A stretch of DNA of 64,000 nucleotides from an uncultured Eubacteriales bacterium (GCA_934444365.1 CAKSCM010000004.1:1-64000), one strand, 5' to 3'; positions 15,448-23,742 are shown, counted from the first letter of the stretch. The notes: generated from the letters alone by a model not told the origin. Translations and numbers: made by a program.

Positions 15448-15822
15448 ATGGACGAATTTAACAATCAGAACAATCAGCCCGTACAGCAGCCTGTACAGCC
15501 TATCCCGGTTGAACCCGAAAAACAGGGCAACCCCATTTCCATCGTAGCTATGATTTGCGGTATAATCGGTATCGTGTGCGGCTTTATTCCGGTTCCCGGT
15601 GTAAGCATTGCCGGTCTTATCCTTGCTATTCTCGGTATCGTTTTCGGTGCCATCGGCATGAAGAAGGCTAAGGTTGCCAACTCCGGTAAGGGTCTTGCAA
15701 TAACCGGTCTCGTTCTCGGAATCATCGGCACGGCTACCGCTGCAATCGCCGTTATCTGCGTTGCCTGTGCGGCCGCTGCTATCGGCGGTGCCTTGGCAGG
15801 CTCGGGCGCCGGACTTTTCTAA
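15448..15822 (+). CDS. Small DUF4190-type membrane protein
   Basis: 124 residues. A Gln/Pro-rich, probably disordered N-terminus (about 1-28, NNQPVQQPVQPIPVEPEKQG) is followed by two hydrophobic hairpin segments, ISIVAMICGIIGIVCGFIPV and AGLILAILGIVFGAIGM, and then NSGKGLAITGLVLGIIG with an Ala-rich tail. The G-x-G-x-A-I-x-G-L-V-L-G pattern is that of DUF4190 proteins, which have no established function. AAGGAGGTATAGTT precedes the ATG. It has its own promoter and a terminator at 15956. The larger protein at 24013-25329 has the same kind of core. Confidence 0.85.
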   Translation: MDEFNNQNNQPVQQPVQPIPVEPEKQGNPISIVAMICGIIGIVCGFIPVPGVSIAGLILAILGIVFGAIGMKKAKVANSGKGLAITGLVLGIIGTATAAIAVICVACAAAAIGGALAGSGAGLF

Positions 15823-15955
15823 TTTTAGAATTTCCGCATGCCGCAGGTGCACATAATATAACTGAAAAACAGTTTTTATGATTTATTTAAATCGGTCCGC
15901 ATATGAAGGCTTTTAGAACGTGACCGTGCGCCTGTAAAAAAACAAAACAAACGAT

Positions 15956-16002
15956 AAAGACCGCCCCGTCAGACTTATACTGTATGTCCGGGCGGTCTTT
16001 TC
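15956..16002 (+). terminator. Terminator between the DUF4190 and Lgt-like genes
   Basis: AAAGACCGCCC and GGGCGGTCTTT form an 11-bp stem around a loop of about 20 nt, followed by TTCCC. It ends about 30 nt before the start of the Lgt-like gene. Confidence 0.8.
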
Positions 16003-16033
16003 CCTGTAAAAAGCAAAGGAGTTCCAAAGCTGT

Positions 16034-16822
16034 ATGTATCCTTATTTTACGCTTTTCGGAAAGACTATCGGTCTTTATCCTCTTATTTCGGTAATCGGCG
16101 TGCTTTTGGCGCTGTTTTTTACCTATCGCCTGGCCGAAAAACGCAAGCTTGACGAAATAAAAATGCTGTATTTAATGCTTATAGCCTTTGCCGGCGGCGT
16201 TATAGGGGCGCATATACTCTACGGCCTTGTAGGGTTTGATCAGATAATATGGTTTGTCCGCAATATAAACAGCATAGATTCCTTCGGCACCCTTATAAAC
16301 CGTATAGTAGCCATCTTCGGCGGCGGTGTTTTCTACGGAGGACTGCTCGGCGGAATGGCGGCCGGAGCCATATACTTAAAAAAAGCCGCTCTCAGTACCG
16401 AATATGCCGACATTGCAATAACATCGATTCCGCTTTTTCATGTTTTCGGACGGATAGGCTGCTTTATGGGAGGCTGTTGCTACGGTATCGAGTCCCCGTT
16501 CGGTTTCACATATACCCGCGCGCTTATCCCCGAGGCAAACGGAGTAAGCAGATTCCCTGTCCAACTGCTCGAATCCTTTTTGTGCCTTTTGCTGTTTTTG
16601 GTCATGTGCCTTCTTATTAAACGGAAATTACTTTGCGGGAAGCTTCTCCCCTTTTATTTTATAAGCTACGGAATAATTAGATTCTCGCTCGAATTCTTAC
16701 GCGGCGACGAAATAAGGGGACGCTGGCTTATTTTCTCCACCTCGCAGTGGATAAGCATTGTGCTGATAATTGCAGGAATAATATGGTTTGCGCTCGGAAG
16801 CCGCAAAAAAACGGCCGACTAA
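16034..16822 (+). CDS. lgt: Prolipoprotein diacylglyceryl transferase-like protein
   Basis: 262 residues with about seven hydrophobic segments. In Lgt the enzyme moves a diacylglyceryl group from phosphatidylglycerol to the lipobox cysteine of prelipoproteins. The family core is visible as HVFGRIGCFMGGCCYG (about residues 136-151) and, near the end, FISYGIIRFSLEFLRGDE. The segment aligned with the family's HGGLIG motif reads FYGGLLGG, so the conserved His is Tyr here. The GRIGCF...GCCYG variant is, to my knowledge, typical of a clostridial subgroup annotated as Lgt. AAAGGAG lies 12 nt before the ATG. It would serve lipoproteins such as the serpin at 12835. Whether it is a true transferase or a paralogue is open. 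Confidence 0.8.
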   Translation: MYPYFTLFGKTIGLYPLISVIGVLLALFFTYRLAEKRKLDEIKMLYLMLIAFAGGVIGAHILYGLVGFDQIIWFVRNINSIDSFGTLINRIVAIFGGGVFYGGLLGGMAAGAIYLKKAALSTEYADIAITSIPLFHVFGRIGCFMGGCCYGIESPFGFTYTRALIPEANGVSRFPVQLLESFLCLLLFLVMCLLIKRKLLCGKLLPFYFISYGIIRFSLEFLRGDEIRGRWLIFSTSQWISIVLIIAGIIWFALGSRKKTAD

Positions 16823-16940
16823 AACGGCTCCCCCCTTCCGACCGGCTACAGCAGTCGATAAATCGGCTGTGCCGTAAACAGGCAAGCGCTTTAAATCCCG
16901 GAATATTCGGTATAACGCAAGGAATAATTTTACATATTTA

Positions 16941-16969
16941 TTGACAACCGACCGTCCGTAGGGTATTAT
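16941..16969 (+). promoter_or_regulatory. Sigma-A promoter of phosphoglucomutase
   Basis: TTGACA (16941-16946), 17-nt spacer, TATTAT (16964-16969). The -10 hexamer begins exactly at the loop of the inverted repeat 16951-16991. Confidence 0.88.
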
Positions 16970-16994
16970 AAAAGCGATCCCTACGGACGGTTTT
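16951..16994 (+). terminator. 13-bp inverted repeat with T run, enclosing the pgm -10 box
   Basis: ACCGTCCGTAGGG (16951-16963) and CCCTACGGACGGT (16979-16991) are perfect complements, separated by 15 nt that start with the TATTAT box, and followed by TTTT. For transcripts arriving from the Lgt-like gene it should act as a terminator. For the pgm promoter it is a DNA dyad that could be an operator. The left arm is upstream of the expected start, so pgm transcripts themselves would not form the hairpin. Confidence 0.7.
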
Positions 16995-17043
16995 ATACTG
17001 TGTTCCGTCAGGATGCAAGTTATAATAAAGGATGTGTTGCTTT

Positions 17044-18762
17044 ATGGAAAACATTAATAATATAACCGTTTTATATAACCTCTGGTGCGAAAAGGCCACA
17101 GAGGATCCCGACATCCGAAAAGACCTTGAAAGAATGAAGGACGACCAAAACGAAATATACGAAAGCTTTTACAGAGAGCTTGAATTCGGTACCGCCGGAC
17201 TTCGCGGAATAATCGGTGCCGGCACAAACCGGATGAATATATACACCGTCCGCCGGGCGACCCAGGGACTTTGCGACTGGGTAAACTCCAAAAAGGATAC
17301 CGTAAAAAAAGCAGCCATCGCATATGACAGCCGCATTAAATCATACGAATTCGCCCGTACGGCCGCCTCGGTCTTCGCCGCAAACGGAATTAAGGTCTAC
17401 ATTTATAAGGAGCTTATGCCCACCCCCATGCTTTCCTTTGCCGTAAGATACCTCGGCTGTGATACCGGCGTTGTTGTAACGGCCAGCCATAACCCCTCAA
17501 AATACAACGGCTACAAGGCCTACGGTAACGACGGCTGCCAGTTAAGCGTAGAGAATTCCGCCGCCGTTTTGGATTTTGTCAATCGGGTCGATATGTTCTC
17601 GGGGGTAAAGACCCTTGACTTTGACGAGGGACTTTCCTCAGGAAAAATCGAATATATAGGAAACGACGTAATAGAGGAGTTTTATAAAAACGTTTTGTCC
17701 TGCTCGGTGGAGGCGGTTAAAACCGAGCTCAAGGTGGTTTACACCCCCCTTAACGGAACCGGAAACAAGCCGGTACGTGAGATTTTAAAGCGGATTGGCA
17801 TTACCGATGTGACCGTAGTGCCCGAGCAGGAGAATCCCGACGGCAATTTCCCGACGGCCCCCTATCCCAATCCGGAAATACGCGAGGCATTCGGCTGCGC
17901 ATTAAAGCTTGCCGATAAGGTAAAACCCGATATCCTTCTTGCGACCGACCCCGATTGCGACCGGGTGGGAATCGCCGTAAAAAAGGACGACGATTATGTT
18001 CTTATGAGCGGAAACGATGTCGGCTGCCTGCTTCTCAATTACGTTCTTTCGAGAAGAAAAGCCGCCGGCACACTGCCCGAAAAACCGGTTTCGGTAAAAA
18101 GCATTGTAACCACTCCGCTCGCCGACAAGATCGCCGAAAAATACGGCTGCGAAAGCCGGAGCGTTCTTACCGGCTTTAAATACATCGGCGGCGAGATAAC
18201 CAAGCTCGAAGCGGTAGGCCAGTACGACCGGTTTGTTTTCGGCTTTGAGGAAAGCTACGGATACATGGCCGGCGGATATGTAAGGGATAAGGATGCCGTC
18301 GTGACCTCAATGCTCATATGCGAAATGGCAGCCCATTATAAATCACAGGGCAAATCCCTGCTTGACGTTATGGACGATATATACAAAGAATTCGGCGTGT
18401 TTGTAAGCGTTCAGCACTCCTACACCTTTGAGGGAGCGGCAGGAATGGCAAAGATAAGCGGATTTATGGACACCTTACGGCATGAGCCGCCCAAGGCAAT
18501 AGCCGGACTAAAGGTTCTTTCGGTGCGCGATATCGAAGCCTCTACCGCTACCGATCTTACCACCGGAAAAACCGAAAAGATCGATCTGCCGAAATCGAAT
18601 GTGCTTTGCTATGCGCTTGATAAGGACGCCTCGCTGATAATCCGCCCGTCGGGAACCGAACCGAAGATAAAGGCGTATATAACCGCCGTCGGACAGTCGG
18701 TGGATGAGGCAAAGGCCTTAGGCGACAAAATATTAAACGATGTAAACGGCATTTTGCGCTGA
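17044..18762 (+). CDS. pgcA: Phosphoglucomutase / phosphomannomutase (alpha-phosphohexomutase)
   Basis: 572 residues. Interconverts glucose 1-phosphate and glucose 6-phosphate, feeding UDP-glucose and glycogen or cell-wall sugars. All four family sites are present: the phosphoserine loop VVVTASHNPSKYNGYKAYG, the metal loop ATDPDCDRVGI, the sugar loop GFEESYGYMAGG, and the phosphate-binding IRPSGTEPKIKAYI near the C-terminus. The N-terminal ELEFGTAGLRGIIGAGTNRM is typical of the long PgcA type. I use the ATG at 17044 rather than the one at 17032, because AAGGA lies directly against the earlier one with no spacing. It has its own promoter at 16941 and a terminator at 18808. Confidence 0.95.
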   Translation: MENINNITVLYNLWCEKATEDPDIRKDLERMKDDQNEIYESFYRELEFGTAGLRGIIGAGTNRMNIYTVRRATQGLCDWVNSKKDTVKKAAIAYDSRIKSYEFARTAASVFAANGIKVYIYKELMPTPMLSFAVRYLGCDTGVVVTASHNPSKYNGYKAYGNDGCQLSVENSAAVLDFVNRVDMFSGVKTLDFDEGLSSGKIEYIGNDVIEEFYKNVLSCSVEAVKTELKVVYTPLNGTGNKPVREILKRIGITDVTVVPEQENPDGNFPTAPYPNPEIREAFGCALKLADKVKPDILLATDPDCDRVGIAVKKDDDYVLMSGNDVGCLLLNYVLSRRKAAGTLPEKPVSVKSIVTTPLADKIAEKYGCESRSVLTGFKYIGGEITKLEAVGQYDRFVFGFEESYGYMAGGYVRDKDAVVTSMLICEMAAHYKSQGKSLLDVMDDIYKEFGVFVSVQHSYTFEGAAGMAKISGFMDTLRHEPPKAIAGLKVLSVRDIEASTATDLTTGKTEKIDLPKSNVLCYALDKDASLIIRPSGTEPKIKAYITAVGQSVDEAKALGDKILNDVNGILR

Positions 18763-18807
18763 TTTTACACCCTGTTAAACCCTGCCTGCTAATGTAACCG
18801 CTGTAGA

Positions 18808-18848
18808 CGACCGTATCTTAATTACAAGTTAAGATACGGTCGTTTTTT
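18808..18848 (+). terminator. Terminator of phosphoglucomutase
   Basis: Perfect 14-bp stem CGACCGTATCTTAA / TTAAGATACGGTCG with a 7-nt loop, followed by TTTTTT. Confidence 0.95.
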
Positions 18849-18942
18849 ATGATTTTTCAATAATCACGGCTAAAAACAGTCCCGTTAAGACCGGCATATA
18901 AACGGCTCCTCCAATAAAAATTAAAACACCGCAAAAAAACAC

Positions 18943-18971
18943 TTGATTTTTGCTGCAAAATAAGGTATACT
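18943..18971 (+). promoter_or_regulatory. Promoter of tRNA-Val
   Basis: TTGATT (18943-18948), 17-nt spacer, TATACT (18966-18971), ending 32 nt before the tRNA. Confidence 0.85.
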
Positions 18972-19003
18972 ACCATTTGCACCTACAGTGCACGAATAAA
19001 CGG

Positions 19004-19079
19004 GGACGTTTAGCTCAGCTGGTAGAGCATTCGCTTGACGTGCGAAGGGTCAGCGGTTCAAGTCCGTTAACGTCCACCA
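19004..19079 (+). tRNA. tRNA-Val (anticodon GAC)
   Basis: 76 nt including an encoded CCA. The acceptor GGACGTT pairs with AACGTCC. The D arm is GCTCAGCTGGTAGAGC. The anticodon arm TTCGC, TTGACGT, GCGAA gives anticodon GAC (valine GUC/GUU). The T arm is AGCGG, TTCAAGT, CCGTT. It is a single tRNA transcript between its own promoter and terminator. Confidence 0.95.
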
Positions 19080-19082
19080 AGT

Positions 19083-19116
19083 AAAAGCACCTGCTTAATA
19101 AAGCAGGTGCTTTTTT
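19083..19116 (+). terminator. Terminator of tRNA-Val
   Basis: Stem AAAAGCACCTGCTT / AAGCAGGTGCTTTT starting 3 nt after the tRNA, followed by further Ts. Confidence 0.93.
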
Positions 19117-19224
19117 CGTGTTATATAAATTCGATTTATCGAAGGTTTGTTAACAGATCGTTTCATCAGACGGATTCGGACGAATACCGCTGACAAAAGG
19201 AACCACTCGACTTAAAGGGTAAGC

Positions 19225-21333
19225 TTAAAATATCCTGTACCCGACAATGACGGCTTCGTCCGGATCAAAATAGGCGGAGGTATCGCTGCCGTACCCGAAG
19301 GCCGGCCAGGTATCACTGAACCGGATTTGTTTTTTGTTGCTAAGCACGATAAAGGTGGTGTTTTTGGCCGCTCCTCCCATTCTACCGGTGATTTGAAGAC
19401 GGTATTCGTATTCCCTGTTGTCGGCGGTCCACTTGCCGTCCAATGTCTCGTGATGGGTCCTTGTAATAATGTATTCTCCCTTATCGATCTTTTCTTCGGT
19501 CTCGGAAAGGGGAGTTTTTACGTATAAATCGAGATTTATCGCGTAATTGCCGGTCGGATTTTCGGACTTATCCTCCATGTTTTGCAGCACAAGGCGGTTA
19601 TTTAAATCGGCGTCGAACGAAGTACCGCTTTTTATAAGGGATTTAGGCACTCCGACCGTTAAAAACCAGCCCTGCATATCGGCTGTAAACAGTTCGGCCT
19701 TTGAATTTTCTATAACGTGAAAAAGGAATGATTTTTCGTCGTACTCAACGCTGTGCACCTTGTAAAGGTAGGCGCCGCTGGTCGCCTCGACGTAAATAAG
19801 TATCAGGCTGTTGTTTTTGAAAAAGCTGTCATTATATTTCGTTGCCAGACTCGTATCAAAATAACCGTCTGACAGAACACCGGTACTATAAAAATCCTTT
19901 TTAAAAGTTTCACGGAAATTCACTAAATCATCGACGGTGTCGAATTTATAAACCGGCTGGTGAAATCCCCTTTCTCCCGGCATTTTGTCTTTATTAAGAG
20001 CCTCGGAGTAAATGCGGTTTGCCCTTGAATAGCCCGACTTAAAAATACCGAAATCAAACGGATTCTGATATTTTTTAATATCAATATCAAAATAATAGGA
20101 CGATGCGGAAATTCCGTCTGTCGACGAGGGCTGCTTTGTATCGGGAATAACCGATACAAAGTCCTGAGTTCCGCTCTCCCCGTTTTCATAATCGGGTGAA
20201 TCGGTGTCGTCCGCCTTTGGATAAACGCCGGGCATTTCCGCACGCTCAATACCGGAAACCGAGACTCCATTCGCCTCAACATATGAATTGCCGTCGCCGA
20301 TAATATTCGAAACGGTATTGTCGGCGTTCGATACCTCCAAAGTACCGGCTCCGGATGAAGTGATCCCCGGCTCGCCGGCAGGGGCAATTATATCATCGGT
20401 TTTAGGACTGGTTAAAAAGCACACCGCAACGGCAATGCTCGCGGCAATGGCCGCGGCGACCACCCAGAACGCCGGCTTTTTGTAGTTGAGTACGGATTTC
20501 ACACGGCTTTTCACGCTGACCTCGCCGAATGCAATCGGGCAGGCAGCTATTATCCGCCGGTTAACACTGCATGAAAGAAGTGCCTGAGAATAATCGGCCA
20601 GCTGATCCAACGAAAAATTCTTAACCGCCCTTTCATCACATGCAAGCTCAATATCCTTGCAAAGCAGAATATATCCGAGCCAGACAAGCGGATTAAACCA
20701 ATAAACGCACAAAAGCAAAAATCCTATCGGCTTTATAAGATGGTCCCGGCGGCGGATGTGAGCCTTCTCGTGGGCTATAACATTCACGGCATCCCTCTCG
20801 CTTATATTTGCCGGCAGATAAATTTTCGGCTTTATTATTCCGAGAACAAAAGGAGAGGCGACATTTTCGCCCGAAAAAACATTATCGCGAATCGGCAGGG
20901 CATTTGCGACCCTCTTTTTAAGCATAATATAGCTTACCGCCGCATAGATAAGCATTGCTGCCATGCCGGCAAGCCAAATTACCGACAAAACCGGCAATAA
21001 TATCTGCATAGGATTTACACTGTCAGCTAAAGCCGCCGACAGCGAATCGCTTATAACGGGGTTTAAGGTGTCGTTGATAAAGGGAATGCCGGAGTTGATT
21101 TCAGGGGATTTATCGGTCATCATCTCGTAATTTACGGTATGCGCGCTCGGGATAAGACTTAAAGCGCTCTCGATCGAAAAGGGACAAACAAGACGGATTC
21201 CGACAATGCCCCACAGCATAACCGAGATCCATTTCGGCGCCTTTTTGAGCAGCAGACGCACTATCAGCACGGCCGCCACAATCCAGCTTGCCGATATGCT
21301 CATGTTGACAATTGCGATAAAAGCTTCACTCAT
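19225..21333 (-). CDS. BlaR1-type M56 metallopeptidase with unrecognised sensor domain
   Basis: 702 residues. The N-terminal half has four or five membrane helices (about 8-28, 36-52, 108-138, 203-225, 284-304) and the M56 zincin motif VIAHEKAHIRRRDHL (HEKAH at 188-192), with a likely third ligand in KDIELACDERAV (E229). The C-terminal 390 residues are extracellular: a Ser/Asp-rich linker, then a domain with FDIDIKKYQNPFDFGIFKSG and LEDKSENPTGNYAINLDLY-type strands. I do not see the S-x-x-K penicillin-binding motif of beta-lactam BlaR1 sensors, so the trigger is probably something else. It overlaps the BlaI gene by 8 nt. By family knowledge, sensing leads to cleavage and removal of the BlaI repressor. 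Confidence 0.88.
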   Translation of the reverse strand: MSEAFIAIVNMSISASWIVAAVLIVRLLLKKAPKWISVMLWGIVGIRLVCPFSIESALSLIPSAHTVNYEMMTDKSPEINSGIPFINDTLNPVISDSLSAALADSVNPMQILLPVLSVIWLAGMAAMLIYAAVSYIMLKKRVANALPIRDNVFSGENVASPFVLGIIKPKIYLPANISERDAVNVIAHEKAHIRRRDHLIKPIGFLLLCVYWFNPLVWLGYILLCKDIELACDERAVKNFSLDQLADYSQALLSCSVNRRIIAACPIAFGEVSVKSRVKSVLNYKKPAFWVVAAAIAASIAVAVCFLTSPKTDDIIAPAGEPGITSSGAGTLEVSNADNTVSNIIGDGNSYVEANGVSVSGIERAEMPGVYPKADDTDSPDYENGESGTQDFVSVIPDTKQPSSTDGISASSYYFDIDIKKYQNPFDFGIFKSGYSRANRIYSEALNKDKMPGERGFHQPVYKFDTVDDLVNFRETFKKDFYSTGVLSDGYFDTSLATKYNDSFFKNNSLILIYVEATSGAYLYKVHSVEYDEKSFLFHVIENSKAELFTADMQGWFLTVGVPKSLIKSGTSFDADLNNRLVLQNMEDKSENPTGNYAINLDLYVKTPLSETEEKIDKGEYIITRTHHETLDGKWTADNREYEYRLQITGRMGGAAKNTTFIVLSNKKQIRFSDTWPAFGYGSDTSAYFDPDEAVIVGYRIF

Positions 21334-21700
21334 TTTTATTCTCCTTTCTGAACCGGTCGATCATCCCCTGTACCTCGTCGATCTCCTTTTCGGAAAGCCT
21401 GTTATGCTTTGTAAAGGCCGCGATAAATGCCGGCAGAGAGCCCTCGAAGGTCTTTTCCACCATTTCGTCTATCTCGGCGGCCTGAATTTCATCCTTGCTC
21501 ACAAGCGAGGTAACAAGCGTATTTTCGTTTTTAAGCACGCCCCGCTCGGACAGCCGTTTTATTACGGTGTAGGTTGTGGTCGGCTTCCAGCCGAGCTGCT
21601 CCTTGCAAAGCTTTACAAGCTCGCTGCTTTTAATCGGCTCATTCGCCCACAGTATCAGGCAAAAGCGATATTCGCTTTCAAATATCTTCGGTGTGCTCAT
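21326..21700 (-). CDS. BlaI/MecI-family repressor
   Basis: 124 residues. The N-terminal winged helix (about 5-75) includes FCLILWANEPIKSSELVKL, WKPTTTYTVIKRLSERGVL and the wing VTSLVSKDEIQAAEI. The C-terminal helices (about 80-122) serve dimer formation. AAGGGG lies before the ATG. It is the first gene of a two-gene operon with BlaR1 (8-nt overlap) and should repress its own promoter through the dyad at 21747-21760. Confidence 0.93.
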   Translation of the reverse strand: MSTPKIFESEYRFCLILWANEPIKSSELVKLCKEQLGWKPTTTYTVIKRLSERGVLKNENTLVTSLVSKDEIQAAEIDEMVEKTFEGSLPAFIAAFTKHNRLSEKEIDEVQGMIDRFRKENKNE

Positions 21701-21729
21701 AACAAAAATCCCCTTTCGCTCTAATCTGG

Positions 21730-21773
21730 TAGAGCTCTATGTTTACTCTAACACATTAGATTAAGTATGTCAA
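21730..21773 (-). promoter_or_regulatory. Promoter and probable BlaI operator of the blaI-blaR1 operon
   Basis: On the minus strand, TTGACA (21768-21773), 17-nt spacer, TAGAGT (21745-21750). A perfect dyad TCTAA-CACA-TTAGA (21747-21760) covers the -10 box and the spacer. A second palindrome, TAGAGCTCTA (21730-21739), lies just downstream. Position over the promoter is what a BlaI-type repressor needs. Confidence 0.75.
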
Positions 21774-21853
21774 GTAATTTTTTTGCGAAAATTTGATTTT
21801 AACCGGTAAAAAATGCACATACCGCATATATTTTTTCTTTTTGCAAAAAATTG

Positions 21854-21882
21854 TTGATTTTTGATATTGTTTATGATATAAT
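21854..21882 (+). promoter_or_regulatory. Sigma-A promoter of the uracil permease leader
   Basis: TTGATT (21854-21859), 17-nt spacer, TATAAT (21877-21882). Transcription should start near 21890, right at the PyrR-type element. Confidence 0.88.
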
Positions 21883-21890
21883 TCCGAAAA

Positions 21891-21990
21891 AGCGATCTTT
21901 AAGCGCGGTACCGTGATGCCGGCAAGGTTAAAAAGCTATTTTTCATTACCTCGATATAGTTATGCCTTGCCGTACGGCAGGGCATTTTTT
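21891..21990 (+). promoter_or_regulatory. PyrR-type transcription attenuator
   Basis: The leader begins with an element close to the PyrR binding loop: CTTTAA, then GCGCGGTACCGTGATGCC, then GGCAAGG (21921-21927). A terminator follows (TGCCTTGCCG, TA, CGGCAGGGCA, then TTTTTT, 21962-21990). CGGCAAGG of the first element is complementary over 8 nt to CCTTGCCG in the terminator's left arm, giving an antiterminator. In Bacillus, PyrR with UMP stabilises the first hairpin, so the terminator forms when pyrimidines are plentiful. The same logic is readable here. The three-way pairing is seen; PyrR as the protein is inferred. Confidence 0.75.
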
Positions 21991-22033
21991 GATTGCATTT
22001 TTTAAATTTGAAAAGTCAGGAAGGAAAAAGGAA

Positions 22034-23476
22034 ATGAAACTTGTTTACAATGTTACGGACAACCCCCGCAACAGCTCGATGCAATTCGGCCAGATGATCA
22101 TATTCGCCGTACAGCAGCTGCTCGCGATCATGGCAGCCACCCTTGTTGTTCCGGTAATAACCAACGGCAACGCAAATCTTACCGGAAGCGAGGCCATGAG
22201 CCCGGCCGCCGCTCTTTTCGGCGCCGGAATCGGAACCCTCGTTTATGTGCTGTTCACAAAGGCCAAAAGCCCCGTGTTCCTCGGCTCTTCTTTCGCATTT
22301 CTCGGCTCGATGGCGGCCGCATTCAGCGGAGCATTAAGCGTATCGGCCGGATATCTCGGACTGATAATCGGTGCCGTTATGGCCGGTCTCGTTTACGTAA
22401 TAATCGCCATAGCCGTAAAAATAGGCGGCGTTAAATGGATAAACAAGCTCATGCCTCCCGTTGTTATCGGACCGGTAGTTTCCCTTATCGGACTTTCCCT
22501 CGCCGGGAACGCCGTAAGCGATTTGCAGACCGCTCCTGCCGGCGGCAGCTCTTATATCGCAATACTTTGCGGTCTTGTAACCCTGGCCGTTGTAATCATC
22601 AGCTCCACCTTCGGCAAGAAAAAGGGCTTTTACCGCCTTATCCCCTTTATAATAGGAATTCTCGCCGGATATGCAGTAGCCGCAATATTTACCGTAATCG
22701 GCAATGCAAACGACATTGATTCGCTTAAGGTCATAAATTTTGAACCCTTTGCCGCTCTGCTCGACAACGGACATGTAACGGTAAAAACCTTCTTATCGAT
22801 TCCTGACTTCACCTTCCTTACCGCCGTCAAAGGCTTTGACGGAATAAACGGACACTACCTTGCAACACTGGCTATAGCCTATGTTCCGGTTGCCTTCGTG
22901 GTATTTGCCGAGCATATAGCCGACCACAAGAACATTTCCTCCATAATCGAAAAGGATCTGCTTGAGGAGCCCGGACTCCACCGCACCCTCCTCGGCGACG
23001 GCGTAGGCTCCATGGTAGGCGCCTTCTTCGGCGGCTGCCCCAACACCACCTACGGCGAGTCAATAGGCTGTGTCGCCATCACCGGCAACGCCTCGGTCTG
23101 CACCATTGTGACCACCGCGGTAGAGGCTATGATAATCGCTTTCCTCTCACCCTTTGTCGCCTTTGTTAACTCAATTCCGAGCTGTGTCATGGGCGGCGTA
23201 TGCATGGCGCTTTACGGATTCATCGCCGTATCCGGTCTCAAGATGGTTCAGGATGTCGACCTCGGCAAAAACCGCAATCTCTTCGTAGTATCGGTAATAC
23301 TCATCTCGGGTATCGGCGGATTGCAGATAACAATAGGAAAGATTACCATCACCACCATAGCGGTAGCCCTCATTCTCGGAATACTCACCAACCTCCTCCT
23401 TCACAAAAAGGACAAGGAAGACGATGAGACCGAAGACGCTACCGACGAGGAGCCCGAGAATCAGGTTATAAAATAA
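22034..23476 (+). CDS. uraA: Uracil permease (nucleobase:cation symporter-2 family)
   Basis: 480 residues from the ATG at 22034, preceded by GGAAGGAAAAAGGAA; an in-frame start at 21962 lies inside the attenuator and is rejected. About 12-14 membrane segments. Family marks: QQLLAIMAATLVVPVITNG, YLGLIIGAVMAGLVYVII, PPVVIGPVVSLIGLSLAGNA, FAEHIADHKNISSII and the signature GCPNTTYGESIGCVAITGNA. The C-terminus is charged (KKDKEDDETEDATDEEPE). It imports uracil with protons for salvage. The PyrR-type attenuator in front supports uracil rather than xanthine as substrate. Confidence 0.92.
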   Translation: MKLVYNVTDNPRNSSMQFGQMIIFAVQQLLAIMAATLVVPVITNGNANLTGSEAMSPAAALFGAGIGTLVYVLFTKAKSPVFLGSSFAFLGSMAAAFSGALSVSAGYLGLIIGAVMAGLVYVIIAIAVKIGGVKWINKLMPPVVIGPVVSLIGLSLAGNAVSDLQTAPAGGSSYIAILCGLVTLAVVIISSTFGKKKGFYRLIPFIIGILAGYAVAAIFTVIGNANDIDSLKVINFEPFAALLDNGHVTVKTFLSIPDFTFLTAVKGFDGINGHYLATLAIAYVPVAFVVFAEHIADHKNISSIIEKDLLEEPGLHRTLLGDGVGSMVGAFFGGCPNTTYGESIGCVAITGNASVCTIVTTAVEAMIIAFLSPFVAFVNSIPSCVMGGVCMALYGFIAVSGLKMVQDVDLGKNRNLFVVSVILISGIGGLQITIGKITITTIAVALILGILTNLLLHKKDKEDDETEDATDEEPENQVIK

Positions 23477-23630
23477 AGACCCGTCAAACGGATGATCAGA
23501 CTCTTGGCCATAAAGCAGCCCAATATCCGCCGCATAAGCCGGATTTTCCGAACCCTTCTGGAGATCAGGCAATTAGGCGAAAAAGCAGCGATTCTAACCT
23601 GCTGCACCGGCCAGGATAATTAAAAATACG

Positions 23631-23676
23631 AAATCGCGCCAATGCGGATTTATTCAGCCGTCGGCGCGATTTTTGT
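23631..23676 (+). terminator. Terminator after the uracil permease
   Basis: AAATCGCGCC and GGCGCGATTT stem with a loop of about 22 nt, followed by TTGTTTTTG. Confidence 0.8.
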
Positions 23677-23695
23677 TTTTGCAATGACGTAAAAA

Positions 23696-23742
23696 GCTTT
23701 GCTTTTTGCTTTTTGTTTTTTGCTTTCTGCTTTTTCTTTTTA
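23696..23742 (+). repeat. Low-complexity GCTTTTT repeat
   Basis: Six or so copies of GCTTT/GCTTTTT/GTTTTTT variants in about 47 nt, with a strong T/A strand bias. It lies between two terminators and seems to be slippage-born noncoding DNA. Confidence 0.7.

Noticed and set aside
19225..21700. Beta-lactam resistance operon
   Set aside because: BlaR1-type protein lacks a visible penicillin-sensor motif and no beta-lactamase is adjacent, so resistance should not be inferred.
21840..22033. Purine riboswitch before the nucleobase permease
   Set aside because: The conserved core expected for guanine/adenine riboswitches is absent, while PyrR-loop, antiterminator and terminator pairings are explicit.
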